NCBI RefSeq assembly: GCF_020873895.1
Contig: NZ_JAHWGT010000016.1
Location: 1-64,000, forward strand
Length of the DNA: 64,000 nt
Direction: 5' to 3'
Origin: Streptomyces sp. DH12
GTDB lineage: Bacteria > Actinomycetota > Actinomycetes > Streptomycetales > Streptomycetaceae
In this document: piece by piece, positions 18,249-26,255 of the stretch
Numbering within the stretch: position 1 is the stretch's first letter
Layout of the letters: each line of letters opens with the position of its first letter
Made by a program: the position numbers and the translations under genes
The notes under the pieces: generated by a model
Databases searched by the model: none
What the model saw: only the letters and a program-made list of their open reading frames with translations
Told to the model about the DNA's origin: nothing

Positions 18249-18518
18249 GGCAGTCGTCCCTTCGTCGGCCGGGTGCGGGGCGCCCCGCACCTCCGGACTC
18301 GGGGAACATCGGTACAGCGGTTATCGGTGAAATGATCTTGCTCAGGGTGTGAGGGCGCTGACCCTGTTCTCGTACTCGCGGCGGGCCTTGCGCTGGGCGC
18401 GGACCGCACCGGACCCGAGGCGTCATCAAACCCTGTGTCAGCCGTCACCAGATCTGATTGGACTAGGGCCGCTCTTCGGGATCACGCAGTGCGGCGTACG
18501 CCAACGTGTCCGACGGCT

Positions 18519-18911
18519 ATGGAGATCGTTACTGGCTGCGTGAAACAGACATACGCCGCTACCTGCCTCGCCCTCCTCACAGTTGGCCTCACCGCCTCCC
18601 CGGCTGCTGCCGGCGGCGTCCTGCCGATCGCTTCGCCCGCGTTCGGTACCTCGTGCACCAACCATCACGGCACCCGCGCTGACGGAACCACCACCCACGG
18701 CACCGGAGCAGCCAACGGCAACCTTGCCGGACTACCAGCCGGAAGCCCGCTCAACCATTGCGGCGGCGCCGACCTGCTGGGGTCGAGCGGCCCCCTCAGC
18801 AATGTCCTAGGCCAAGGCAACTCAGCACTCGGCGTGCTCGTGCCCGCCAACTCAGGCATGCTCAGCGGCGCCCTGACCAACTCGATTCCCATTCGCGGAG
18901 GCCTCCTCTGA
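18519..18911 (+). CDS. Chaplin-like secreted protein 3
   Basis: 130 residues. Signal peptide KQTYAATCLALLTVGLTASP...AAAG; mature part SPAFGTSCTNHHGTRADGTT...LPAGSPLNHCGGADL then a Gly/Ser/Leu-rich tail (GNSALGVLVPANSGMLSG). The two conserved cysteines and the SPAFG..C.NHHG / SP.N.CGGAD blocks are shared with the genes at 14768 and 19655. GTG 18540 is an alternative start that leaves a tidy signal peptide. It lacks the GGTGAC-N16-CGTTGC promoter seen ahead of the other two. Probably cell-surface, perhaps amphipathic like chaplins; inferred. Confidence 0.7.
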   Translation: MEIVTGCVKQTYAATCLALLTVGLTASPAAAGGVLPIASPAFGTSCTNHHGTRADGTTTHGTGAANGNLAGLPAGSPLNHCGGADLLGSSGPLSNVLGQGNSALGVLVPANSGMLSGALTNSIPIRGGLL

Positions 18912-19118
18912 CAGCGGTCAGGTTGGGTCAGGGCCCCTAGTCCGAGATGAGGTCCGCGCTGCGCGGCGGCTTGCCCGCGACGGCATCGCGGCCCCCAGCC
19001 TGTTCGTCGTGGGCCATGCCTGGTTCGTCACGGCGGCGCTCGCGGAGGCGGCAGGTGATCAGGAGGAAGCGCCCTTGCCACCCCGGCCTCAGCCGGCGGC
19101 ATCGGAGGCTTCCTTTCA

Positions 19119-19146
19119 GCAACGATCACCAGTCCTGCGGGTCACT
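19119..19146 (-). promoter_or_regulatory. Orphan copy of the chaplin-type promoter
   Basis: On the minus strand AGTGAC (19146-19141) and CGTTGC (19124-19119) are 16 bases apart and embedded in a block of ~60 bases closely matching the region ahead of the 19655 gene, up to CCATGATCGTTCTCAGCGC. Downstream no chaplin-like coding sequence remains; 18912-19118 holds no gene I can support. Confidence 0.5.
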
Positions 19147-19232
19147 TTGTCCCGCCTTGCCCGGCCTGACCATGATCGTTCTCAGCGCTAATGGCTGTAC
19201 CGCTGTTCCCCCAGGCCGTTATCGGCGGGTGG

Positions 19233-19655
19233 TCAGGTGGAGGCCTGTCCCATGATCCTGGCGAGCGCTTTTGGGTCACCACAGGACGCCCTGACGTAGT
19301 CGATGTTGAGGGGGATAGCGGACGGGAGGGCGGGGAGGGCGGGGAGGGCGGGGAGGGCGGAGGTGATCGGCTGTGCGGTGTAGCAGGCTTCGGGCAGGTC
19401 GGGCAGGTCGGCGCCGCCGCACTGGTTGAAGGGGCTGCCGATCGGGAGGCCGGCGAGGTTGCCGTTGACCGCTCCGGTGCCGTGGGTGGTGGCTCCTTCG
19501 GCGTGGGTGCCGTGGTGGTTGGCGCAGTTGGTGCCGAAGGCCGGGGACAGGAAGTCACCGACGCCTCCGGCAGAGGCCGGTGTAGCTGCGGTCAGTGAGG
19601 TTCCCGCTGCTGTGATGGAGAGGGTGAACGCGGCGAGTACCGTACGTGTGGTCAT
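19233..19655 (-). CDS. Chaplin-like secreted protein 4
   Basis: 140 residues from ATG 19655. Signal peptide MTTRTVLAAFTLSITAAGTS...ASA, then GGVGDFLSPAFGTNCANHHG...LPIGSPFNQCGGADL. The tail is unlike the others: a short tandem LPALPALPALP repeat followed by a second cysteine pair (EACYTAQ..., RASCGDPKALARIM). N terminus and promoter are nearly identical to the broken gene at 14768, indicating a recent inverted duplication. The best-preserved member. Confidence 0.75.
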   Translation of the reverse strand: MTTRTVLAAFTLSITAAGTSLTAATPASAGGVGDFLSPAFGTNCANHHGTHAEGATTHGTGAVNGNLAGLPIGSPFNQCGGADLPDLPEACYTAQPITSALPALPALPALPSAIPLNIDYVRASCGDPKALARIMGQAST

Positions 19656-19661
19656 GTCCCA

Positions 19662-19689
19662 GCAACGACCACCGGGCCTGCGGGTCACC
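19662..19689 (-). promoter_or_regulatory. Putative developmental promoter GGTGAC-N16-CGTTGC
   Basis: Minus strand: GGTGAC (19689-19684) and CGTTGC (19667-19662), 16 bases apart, with the ATG six bases downstream, exactly as at 14734-14761. About 75 bases around it are conserved with that site. Confidence 0.5.
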
Positions 19690-20128
19690 CGCCGACCCTT
19701 GCCCGGCTGGCCATGATCCTTCTCACCGATAACCGCTGGACCGATGTTCCCCAAGGCCGACCTCCTGGCCGTCCGACCGTAGGCGCCGGGTGGGGATTCA
19801 CCTGTTGGTGGGTGAAGCGCGCTCGCGAAGAAGGACACCCGCCGATCACGTCGGCGACGACCCGTCGGGCACCTTGGCGCTCTCTCCCGCAAACGGTCCT
19901 TCCCGGGCGCTCGCCGAGCACGAGGAGCGCCCGGCGCACCCGAAGCCATCGCCCAGGCCCACGCCGACTTCCAGTCCGCCGAAGCCCCTCAGCACCCGGC
20001 CTTGATCAGTCTCAGCGCCAAGTGGCCTGTCCGTCTCCGGCACCCCGCAACCGAATGTCTGCCAGCGCGTTCATGGTCAGCTAGGTTGGCGATGGGCTTA
20101 ACGCTATGAACCTGGAGGTTCACTAATC
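19690..20128. other. Intergenic region with conserved element
   Basis: Contains GGCCATGATCCTTCTCACCG at 19708-19727 and the adjoining GCGGTTATCGGTGAGAA-type element; on the other strand a similar string occurs at 18299-18345. A looser version lies at 20005-20030. No gene supported. The ribosome site of the ankyrin gene (GGAGG, 20111) is at the right end. Confidence 0.4.
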
Positions 20129-20530
20129 GTGACTGAGTCGACCGAAGAGCTTGACCCTGAAGTTCGTCAGCTCGCTTCCAAGGCCAGGGACCTGGCTCGG
20201 CATGGAGATGCCGACACGCTCGCCGCATATGTGGATGCTGGCGTGCCTGTAAACCTGACCAATGACCGAGGGGATTCGCTCGTCCTGCTGGCCGCCTATC
20301 ACGGTCACCGCGAGGCCGTGGCCGCGCTTCTGGAGCGGAAGGCGGACCCGAATCAAACCAACGACCGAGGCCAGACCCCTCTGACCGCTGCGGTGTTCAA
20401 GGGTGAAACCGACATCGTTCGGACCCTGCTGGATCATGGCGCGGACCCCAAGGCGGGGACTCCGTCAGCCGTCGAGGTGGCAGGCACGTCCGGCCGGCAG
20501 GATCTGCTGGAGCTCTTCCGCGGGAAGTGA
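20129..20530 (+). CDS. Ankyrin-repeat protein
   Basis: 133 residues from GTG 20129. Three or four ankyrin units: GDADTLAAYVDAGVPVNLTN, RGDSLVLLAAYHGHREAVAA, RGQTPLTAAVFKGETDIVRT, ending in a capping helix. Acidic N-terminal helix (ELDPEVRQLASKARDLA). Cytoplasmic protein-protein interaction module; small ankyrin proteins of this length are common in Streptomyces. Partner unknown. Monocistronic. Confidence 0.85.
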   Translation: MTESTEELDPEVRQLASKARDLARHGDADTLAAYVDAGVPVNLTNDRGDSLVLLAAYHGHREAVAALLERKADPNQTNDRGQTPLTAAVFKGETDIVRTLLDHGADPKAGTPSAVEVAGTSGRQDLLELFRGK

Positions 20531-20563
20531 GAAGGTGCCGCGTCTAGGTGAGTCTGCGCGCAG

Positions 20564-20690
20564 TCACTGCGATGGCGCCTCATGTGCCGCGGTGAAGATC
20601 AGGGTGATCGGTCTGAGGGCCGCGCTCCAGCCGGTGATGTCGAGCAGCAGCCCGTCGAGCGGGCCGCCGGACCGGGGTGCCGGCCCGTCG
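20564..20690 (-). pseudogene. GGPLDG-motif C-terminal fragment
   Basis: The minus frame ending at 20564 reads SGGPLDGLLLDITGWSAALRPITLIF...HEAPSQ. The motif matches the fragment at 11377-11672 (VGGPLDGLLVDIHEW). No start or N-terminal part is found; the neighbouring plus-strand gene begins where it ends. Confidence 0.4.
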
Positions 20691-20708
20691 CGCTGGAGCG
20701 CGGACGCG

Positions 20709-21289
20709 GTGGAGGACGTCGCCGCCGCCCTCGAGGTCCTGGCCGGTGCACTGGCCCAGCTCGATCCGGAGTGCGCGGAGATCCTCTCCGTGGTGCCGGT
20801 TGCGGCGGCCGCCGTCTTCGAGCGCGCCAAACAGGCCGGATCCGGGGCGAGCGGGGCTGGCGGTGGCAGGGCGACGGCCGGAACGGGCGCGGCGCTGCGC
20901 CAGGCACTCGCCGCTCACGGCCTGACCCGGAATCGCGTTCACCAGCTCGGGGCCGCGCTGGTCACCGTGACGCTGGACGCGCCCGAGGCGCAGGCCCTGG
21001 CCGTGCTCCTCAGCCGACGCGGCGCCCTCCCCCGGCAGGCGCAGCAGGGGGACGTGACGGCTGGGGGGCCGGGCCGGCGGAGACCGCAGCCGCCGCGCTC
21101 GCCGATGTTCTCCGTGTCCACGGCGCCGGCGTGTACGCACGGGTCCTGGCCTCCGGGCAGGTGAGCGCCGGCCTGACACCGCAGGCGGCCCAGGCGGTGG
21201 TCGCGGCCCTCACCGCCTGGCCCGGCGCCGCATCACGCGGCAAGCGGCGCGGGCTCGGATCCGGCTTCCAGGGCATCGCCGCCCGGTAG
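20709..21289 (+). pseudogene. Hypothetical protein, frameshifted
   Basis: From GTG 20709: VEDVAAALEVLAGALAQLDP...AAVFERAKQAG...ALRQALAAHGLTRNRVHQLG...LAVLLSRRG. Around 21045-21070 (G-runs) the sense passes to another frame: DGWGAGPAETAAAALADVLR...YARVLASGQVSAGLTPQAAQ...GFQGIAAR, stop at 21289. About 190 residues of alanine-rich helices in total. Not recognised. The true start could be slightly upstream. Confidence 0.55.
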
Positions 21290-21525
21290 CCGGCACCGCA
21301 GCGCCGGCCCAGTTCCGGGCCCCTACCGCGGGCTGCGGGCGTTACCGGGGCCGTCGAGCAGCGCGATGCGGGCCGTGGGCGCGCTTTCCGTCGAGACAGC
21401 GGCCTGTCGACAGCTGGACGGCTGTTTCAGCACCTGCGTGACGGCAGGGCTGCCCGCACCTGCAGCGCAGGCCGTCGGAGCAGGTGGCGGCGCGGTCGAG
21501 CCGGCAACCGAGGTAGGAGGAGGCG

Positions 21526-22200
21526 TCAGCGCGGTGCGGGTTCGTAGGTCACGGCCTGGCCCGGGCAGGCGGCTGCGAGGCGGATGAGCTGGTCGCGTTC
21601 GGCCGGGTCGGCGGTCAGGCCCCAGCGGAGCTTGGTGGCGGTCCACTCGGCTGTGTAGCGGCAGTGGACCTGGGTGTCGAGAGGCAGCCAGGTGGCGGGG
21701 TCCTGGTCGGCCTTCTGCCGGTTTTGCTGGGCGGTGACGGCGACGAGGGAGGCTTCGGCGCCCAGGTCGTTGGCGTAGGCCTCGCGGCGCTTGGCGGTCC
21801 AGGAGTGGGCGCCGGAGTCGTGGGCTTCGGCGAGGGGCACCATGTGGTCGATGTCCAGGCCGGACGGGCCTTGGACTTCCTTGCCGTCGTAGTAGCTGAG
21901 CCAGGTGCCGCCGGTCAGGCGGCAGCCGGCGCCGACGGCCGGGGCGGTGACGGCTTCGTGGAGGAGGACCTCGGCGCGGGTGCTGCACCCGTCGGTGGGG
22001 TTGGCTCCGGTGTTCCAGTGCTTGTACAGGTCACGGTTGTAGCCCTCGCGGACCTCATCGGCCAGCGGCAGCTGCGCCACGGCGACCGTCAGGGGCAGGG
22101 TTTCGGCGGCGTGGGCCGGCTGGGTGAGGGTGAGAGGCAGGACGGTGAGCGCGGTGGCCATGGCGGCGCGCAGGAAGGTGGAGATCACGCACCGATGCAT
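21526..22200 (-). CDS. Secreted HNH-type nuclease (DUF1524/GmrSD-C like)
   Basis: 224 residues from ATG 22200. Signal peptide (RAAMATALTVLPLTLTQPAHA). The core carries the beta-beta-alpha metal nuclease signature GLDIDHMVPLAEAHDSGA, followed by RREAYANDLGAEASLVAVTA and NRQKADQDPATWLPL, the standard order of exported actinobacterial HNH family proteins. Four cysteines probably form disulfides (CSTRAE, GCRL, HCRY, AACPG). Probably an extracellular DNase used for nutrient recycling or competition. Monocistronic. Confidence 0.85.
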   Translation of the reverse strand: MHRCVISTFLRAAMATALTVLPLTLTQPAHAAETLPLTVAVAQLPLADEVREGYNRDLYKHWNTGANPTDGCSTRAEVLLHEAVTAPAVGAGCRLTGGTWLSYYDGKEVQGPSGLDIDHMVPLAEAHDSGAHSWTAKRREAYANDLGAEASLVAVTAQQNRQKADQDPATWLPLDTQVHCRYTAEWTATKLRWGLTADPAERDQLIRLAAACPGQAVTYEPAPR

Positions 22201-22396
22201 AGCGAGGTCCGGGCCTGCCGGGTGGCCGGTTGGTGGGGGGTTCACTCGGGTGGGCGGCAGGCTTCACCGCAGAACCGATACGCCGCACCCTGGGCCCCGG
22301 CGCGCTCACCTTGAGCCGGCAGCAGTACGGAGGGGTCGGGGGAACTGCGGCGTGTCCCTACGCGAACATAAATCGAACAGGTGTATGGTTCGGGGT

Positions 22397-22768
22397 ATGG
22401 GCGCTTCCGACTTCCCCGACGATCTGCGAGCCGCGCAGACCCGCCTGCACCAAGCGACCTCCGAGCTGGCCGCCCTGTGCCGCGCGCTGCCCTGGAGCGT
22501 CGAGCCGATGCCCGGCTGGCCCGGCACCGCCCATCCCCACACCGGGGAGGTCACCGGTGGCCGGGACGCCAGCCCGGGGTGGACGGAAGAGCAGAAGCAG
22601 ATGGTCAAGCGGCTGCGGATGGAGTGCACCAACCTGTCCGTCCGCATCGCCGCCCACCCCTACTGGGCCAGCGTCGAGGCCGAGAAGCGTGTAGCGGCCC
22701 GCACCGAGCTGAAGCAAGCCACCGCCCCGTCGGCCACGCCGGCACTGGACGTCACCCAAGCCGCATAG
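22397..22768 (+). CDS. Small hypothetical helical protein
   Basis: 123 residues from ATG 22397 (MGASDFPDDLRAAQTRLHQA...). Two long helices flank a Pro/Gly-rich middle (WSVEPMPGWPGTAHPHTGEV); the end is an Ala/Thr-rich tail. ATG 22385 is an alternative start. An AT-rich stretch ACATAAATCGAACAG upstream may carry the promoter. Family not recognised, but codon use and composition are natural. Confidence 0.6.
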   Translation: MGASDFPDDLRAAQTRLHQATSELAALCRALPWSVEPMPGWPGTAHPHTGEVTGGRDASPGWTEEQKQMVKRLRMECTNLSVRIAAHPYWASVEAEKRVAARTELKQATAPSATPALDVTQAA

Positions 22769-23278
22769 TCAGAACCACCTGACCGGGGCCCTGCAGGTGC
22801 GCTCCCCCACCCAACGACGGCGAGAAGCCCTGCGGGCGGGAAGCACTCGTCCAGGCGGCGCAGGGCCGCCGGGGGACCCGGGGGCCGGGCTGACGTCGTC
22901 ACGGGAGATGGCCATCGACGAGCAGCACATCGCCGAGCCGGCCTTGGGGTCTGGAGATCGCCGACGAGGGCGACCTCCGCGCGGTGATGGCGGGCCTCCG
23001 TCGCCGTGCACCACTTCCGGCATCACCCCCGGGACAGCGCAGACCCGGCGAGGCCGGCTCAACGAACGCGCTGTCGAGGGAGTTGCGTCACCCGCTGCGA
23101 GAGGATTCACGCCCGCTCACGGGCGCCCGGCGCGGGGAAGCCGGAGCCGGGCCGACGGTCCAACGAGCGGCGTCCGACCGCGGCGACACGGGCCGGCCCA
23201 CGGCGTGGAAGGGGACGCCGTGGCGGCCAGACCTGCCGCTCGCCGCGTACGAGCTCCCCGCACCAATGACGCCGGGCC

Positions 23279-23293
23279 TATCACGGCGTGATA
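23279..23293. promoter_or_regulatory. Centromere-like site (parS candidate) 1
   Basis: TATCACGGCGTGATA, within a perfect 23-bp palindrome (23275-23297). Identical to a site inside parB (26714). The surrounding 22769-23465 holds no gene I can support. Confidence 0.7.
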
Positions 23294-23465
23294 GGCCCCC
23301 TGCTCTGGGCATCTGACCGGCCGGCTCACGCCAGCCTGCCACCCAACTTGTAACTCTCCTGGGTGAATCGAAGGAGTGCCGAGGGAGAAAGACGGCGGAG
23401 GACTCGTCTGTGGGGTGAGGACGCGCGGTGCGTCCCGCTGTACGAACAGATGGAGACCCACTTAC

Positions 23466-23744
23466 ATGACGCCGTTCTTGGAGTGGATCGGGTTCTTCCC
23501 GGCCGCCGTGAGCGCGGTGCACGCGCTGTACGCCCTGGCGCGGATGTGGCAGCGCAGGCCGTGGGCCCGCAGCGCAAGGCCGTCCCTTGGTCATGGGAGG
23601 CCGCTGGACGATGCTCACCGGTGCGGATGCGGGTGCGCAGCGGTCACGCCGGTCGACGCCACCACCGACCCGGTGGTTGAGGTGCGGGTCACCGTGAGCC
23701 TCCCGGGTGGGGCTGAGTCGCGTGCGGAGCAGCGTCCGTGGTGA
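23466..23744 (+). CDS. Small membrane-anchored protein ahead of sigma factor
   Basis: 92 residues from ATG 23466: one hydrophobic helix (FLEWIGFFPAAVSAVHALYA) then a basic stretch and a Cys/Gly motif (HRCGCGCAA) and a beta-rich acidic tail. Its last codons overlap the start of the sigma-like gene at 23738, so the two are translationally coupled. It may be a membrane partner of that regulator; inferred from position only. Confidence 0.6.
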   Translation: MTPFLEWIGFFPAAVSAVHALYALARMWQRRPWARSARPSLGHGRPLDDAHRCGCGCAAVTPVDATTDPVVEVRVTVSLPGGAESRAEQRPW

Positions 23745-24319
23745 GCGAGGAAGTGTCGGGCAAGCCCGTCGTGTTGAAGGCGGAGGTGGAGCAGCGGCTT
23801 CTGGAGTGCTACCCGCACTTCGTCGGTAGGGAGCCGCATGTGCTGCATGCGGCGTTCCCGCACCTTTCGCTTGCGGCCTGTCAGGACATCGTGCATGAGG
23901 CGTTCTTGCGCGTTGGTCGTAGCGCTCAGGAAGGGCGGCTGCCCCCGGTGAAGGACGTACGGGCGTATCTACGCACGACGATCCGCAACCTCGCCAGGGA
24001 CCAGTTACGACGGGAGGGGCGTATCGCGCTGAACGCCGGGGAGGACTTCGACTCCATTCCTCACCAGCGTGACCCCGTCCGGGAGGAGCAGGACCTGCTG
24101 CGGGGGCTGGTGCGGCCCGCGATCGAGCAGATGCCTGCCAGCAAGCAGCGGCAGGTGGTGGACTTGCAGAGCCAGGGGTTCAACGACGTGCAGATTGCCG
24201 GCGAACTAGGCATAGCCCCTCACCGCCTGCACAACCTGCGCAATAAGGCTGTCACACACCTTAGGCACATTCTCGCCGAGCACATCAGAGCAGATCACCG
24301 GAAGAAGGGGACAAGGTGA
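23738..24319 (+). CDS. Sigma-70-family (ECF-like) factor
   Basis: 193 residues. Region-2-like part LSLAACQDIVHEAFLRVGRS...VRAYLRTTIRNLARDQLRRE and region-4-like part AIEQMPASKQRQVVDLQSQG...IAGELGIAPHRLHNLRNKAV, the usual two-domain ECF layout. The N-terminal ~25 residues are an extra helix. GTG 23738, overlapping the upstream stop by seven bases; its own TGA overlaps the next GTG (GTGA at 24316). Probably directs transcription of this or a nearby set of genes; no anti-sigma factor of classic type is adjacent. Confidence 0.8.
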   Translation: MVSEEVSGKPVVLKAEVEQRLLECYPHFVGREPHVLHAAFPHLSLAACQDIVHEAFLRVGRSAQEGRLPPVKDVRAYLRTTIRNLARDQLRREGRIALNAGEDFDSIPHQRDPVREEQDLLRGLVRPAIEQMPASKQRQVVDLQSQGFNDVQIAGELGIAPHRLHNLRNKAVTHLRHILAEHIRADHRKKGTR

Positions 24320-25974
24320 CGGATGTGAGCAGGTACGACGACCACCGGGACGAGGCGGACAGCCCCCAGCCGGTGGTCCCGGCCACGCTCGCGGAGCTGC
24401 TGAGCCAGCTCGCCGGCCCGCCGGACTTCTGGGACCGGCCCACGGCAGGCGGTCGGCCGAGCACGACCGCACAGGTGCGGGCTGCCCGCACCACGGACCA
24501 TGCCAACTCGCTTTACCGCCTGGGCTCCAAGGCTCTGCTGCGCGGGGAGTTGCTGCAGGCGGCCGATTGGCTGGGGGCGGCTGCGGAGGCCGGGCATCCC
24601 GGTGCGCTGTTCCGTATGGCCGCCCTCACTGCTCGTATCGGTGTCGGCCGCTACGAGGAGGTGCGCTTCCTCGTAGCGGAGGCGGCCCGGCACGGCCATG
24701 GTGACGCGACCACGTTGCTCACCGCGACTACCGGCCGACCTCCCGGTGCGGTCGTCGACGAGTCCCGGGCAGAGGATCCACTGTTCGTCGACGAGGTGCG
24801 CGAAGCCCTCCGGCTTCCCACATCGATCAATGTGTCAGCACCCCTAACAGGTACGCCGTTCGCTGCAGTTCCTCCACCCCGGCACGCCCCGGAGCCCACT
24901 CCCCCGAGCGACAGTCACCGGCCGCCCGCAACCCGCGACAAGCACGCAGCCGCCACCGACGACCGTGTCGACGCAGCCAGCAGGGCACCGGGCAGCGAAG
25001 TCGACTGCACACTGTGGGTACCGCACCGCACCGCCCTGTGGGCTCCCCCGGCCGCACCTTCCCGTGCTCCTCAGCACACCCCGCTGGAGTGGGAGTCAGC
25101 CTTGCGCGTCCTGGACGTCCTGGCATTGGTCGATGGCACGGATTGCTCCATCACCACCGCAGACGCCAGCCGCGCCGCCGGCGTAACGGCCCCCGCAGCC
25201 GCCGAGCTGCTGTGCTGGCTCAGCCAGAACCTGCTCACCACCACGATGCCCGACGGCACCCACACCGCCGGACCGCTCCTGCAGGCGGGCAGGCGGGGCG
25301 AGGACGTACTGCAGCAGGTTCTGGACCGGTTGCGGCAGGACACCGGTGCCGCCGTCTACGCCAGCGCCTACGCCGACGGAGAGATCACCATCACCCACTC
25401 CGCGCACGGGCCCGACACCCCGAAGGTCGCCGAACACGTTCCGTTCCGGGAGTGCGCCCACGCCAGCGCGGTCGGCCAGAGCATCCTCTCCCAGCTGTCC
25501 TCCGAAGAGCGCCGGGACCATCTCTCCCGTTGGCGCCCCTTCCCCCTCACCGCCAGGACCATCACCGACCTACGCGCCCTGTTCGACAAGGTCGACAGGC
25601 ACGGTCCCACCGGCTCACACTTCGACGTCTTGGAGTACTCGGAAACCGCAGTGTGTGCAGCTGTTTCCCTCCCCCTGCCCGGGTTGGCCCGATGCGTCGC
25701 CCTGTCCCTGCCCCTCGCCCAGCGGCATCGCCTCACCACGGCAGCCCGCACCCTCAGCGATCGCTCAGTTGGACTACTCCTCGCCGTCCTCACTGCCTCG
25801 CTTCCCCATGAGCGAACAGGCTCCCCGCCCCCCGCCGCGCCTCTCAGCACTCCGCCTGCCTCGGAAGGCGTCCCCCTCCCGCCCGATGCAGCACCGAGGA
25901 AGCCGCTTCCACCGCCCCCCTTACACCGACACCTTACTGATACGAGAAGGTGCCTTTTCGTCACCCGCCGCTGA
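24316..25974 (+). CDS. Regulatory protein with Sel1-like and IclR effector-like domains
   Basis: 552 residues, GTG overlapping the sigma-factor stop. Residues ~55-140 form TPR/Sel1-type helices (SLYRLGSKALLRGELLQAADW). A Pro/Ala/Thr-rich linker (~150-260) follows, then a winged-helix-like part (ALRVLDVLALVDGTDCSITT...AAELLCWL) and an IclR-type effector domain (EDVLQQVLDRLRQDTGAAVY...FRECAHASAVGQSILSQLSS). The C-terminal 60 residues are Pro-rich and disordered. Likely acts with the sigma factor as a ligand-sensing partner. The fusion order is unusual. Confidence 0.75.
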   Translation: MTDVSRYDDHRDEADSPQPVVPATLAELLSQLAGPPDFWDRPTAGGRPSTTAQVRAARTTDHANSLYRLGSKALLRGELLQAADWLGAAAEAGHPGALFRMAALTARIGVGRYEEVRFLVAEAARHGHGDATTLLTATTGRPPGAVVDESRAEDPLFVDEVREALRLPTSINVSAPLTGTPFAAVPPPRHAPEPTPPSDSHRPPATRDKHAAATDDRVDAASRAPGSEVDCTLWVPHRTALWAPPAAPSRAPQHTPLEWESALRVLDVLALVDGTDCSITTADASRAAGVTAPAAAELLCWLSQNLLTTTMPDGTHTAGPLLQAGRRGEDVLQQVLDRLRQDTGAAVYASAYADGEITITHSAHGPDTPKVAEHVPFRECAHASAVGQSILSQLSSEERRDHLSRWRPFPLTARTITDLRALFDKVDRHGPTGSHFDVLEYSETAVCAAVSLPLPGLARCVALSLPLAQRHRLTTAARTLSDRSVGLLLAVLTASLPHERTGSPPPAAPLSTPPASEGVPLPPDAAPRKPLPPPPLHRHLTDTRRCLFVTRR

Positions 25975-26255
25975 CTTCGCGCCCTGTCGGCGGGCCTAGG
26001 CAGCCGCACTCCGGCCGCGCAGTGAGCGGGGCTGGGGGGCAACAGGAGGGCGGTCCGCCGCCGTGCGTCTGCTTCACAATCCAGGGGCACGACGCACGGG
26101 CACGGACCGTCTCTCCGGACGAGGGCTGCGGTCGAGTTGGCTGGGGACGTGCATGGCAGCCGAACAGTGCTCGTTCCTTCGCGGCCGGCGCGGCGGCGAC
26201 AGCCCTCGGCCAGGGTGCGCTCTCCCCCGGCCGTCCGCCCCGTGCCTGCGCGGTC
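25975..26255. other. Intergenic region
   Basis: Convergent spacer between the regulator gene and parB. No gene or clear hairpin seen. Confidence 0.3.

Noticed and set aside
22797-23291. Possible genes in the spacer around parS site 1
   Set aside because: Short natural-looking bits (MAIDEQHIAEP, LEIADEGDLRAVMAG) but in different frames with no consistent gene.
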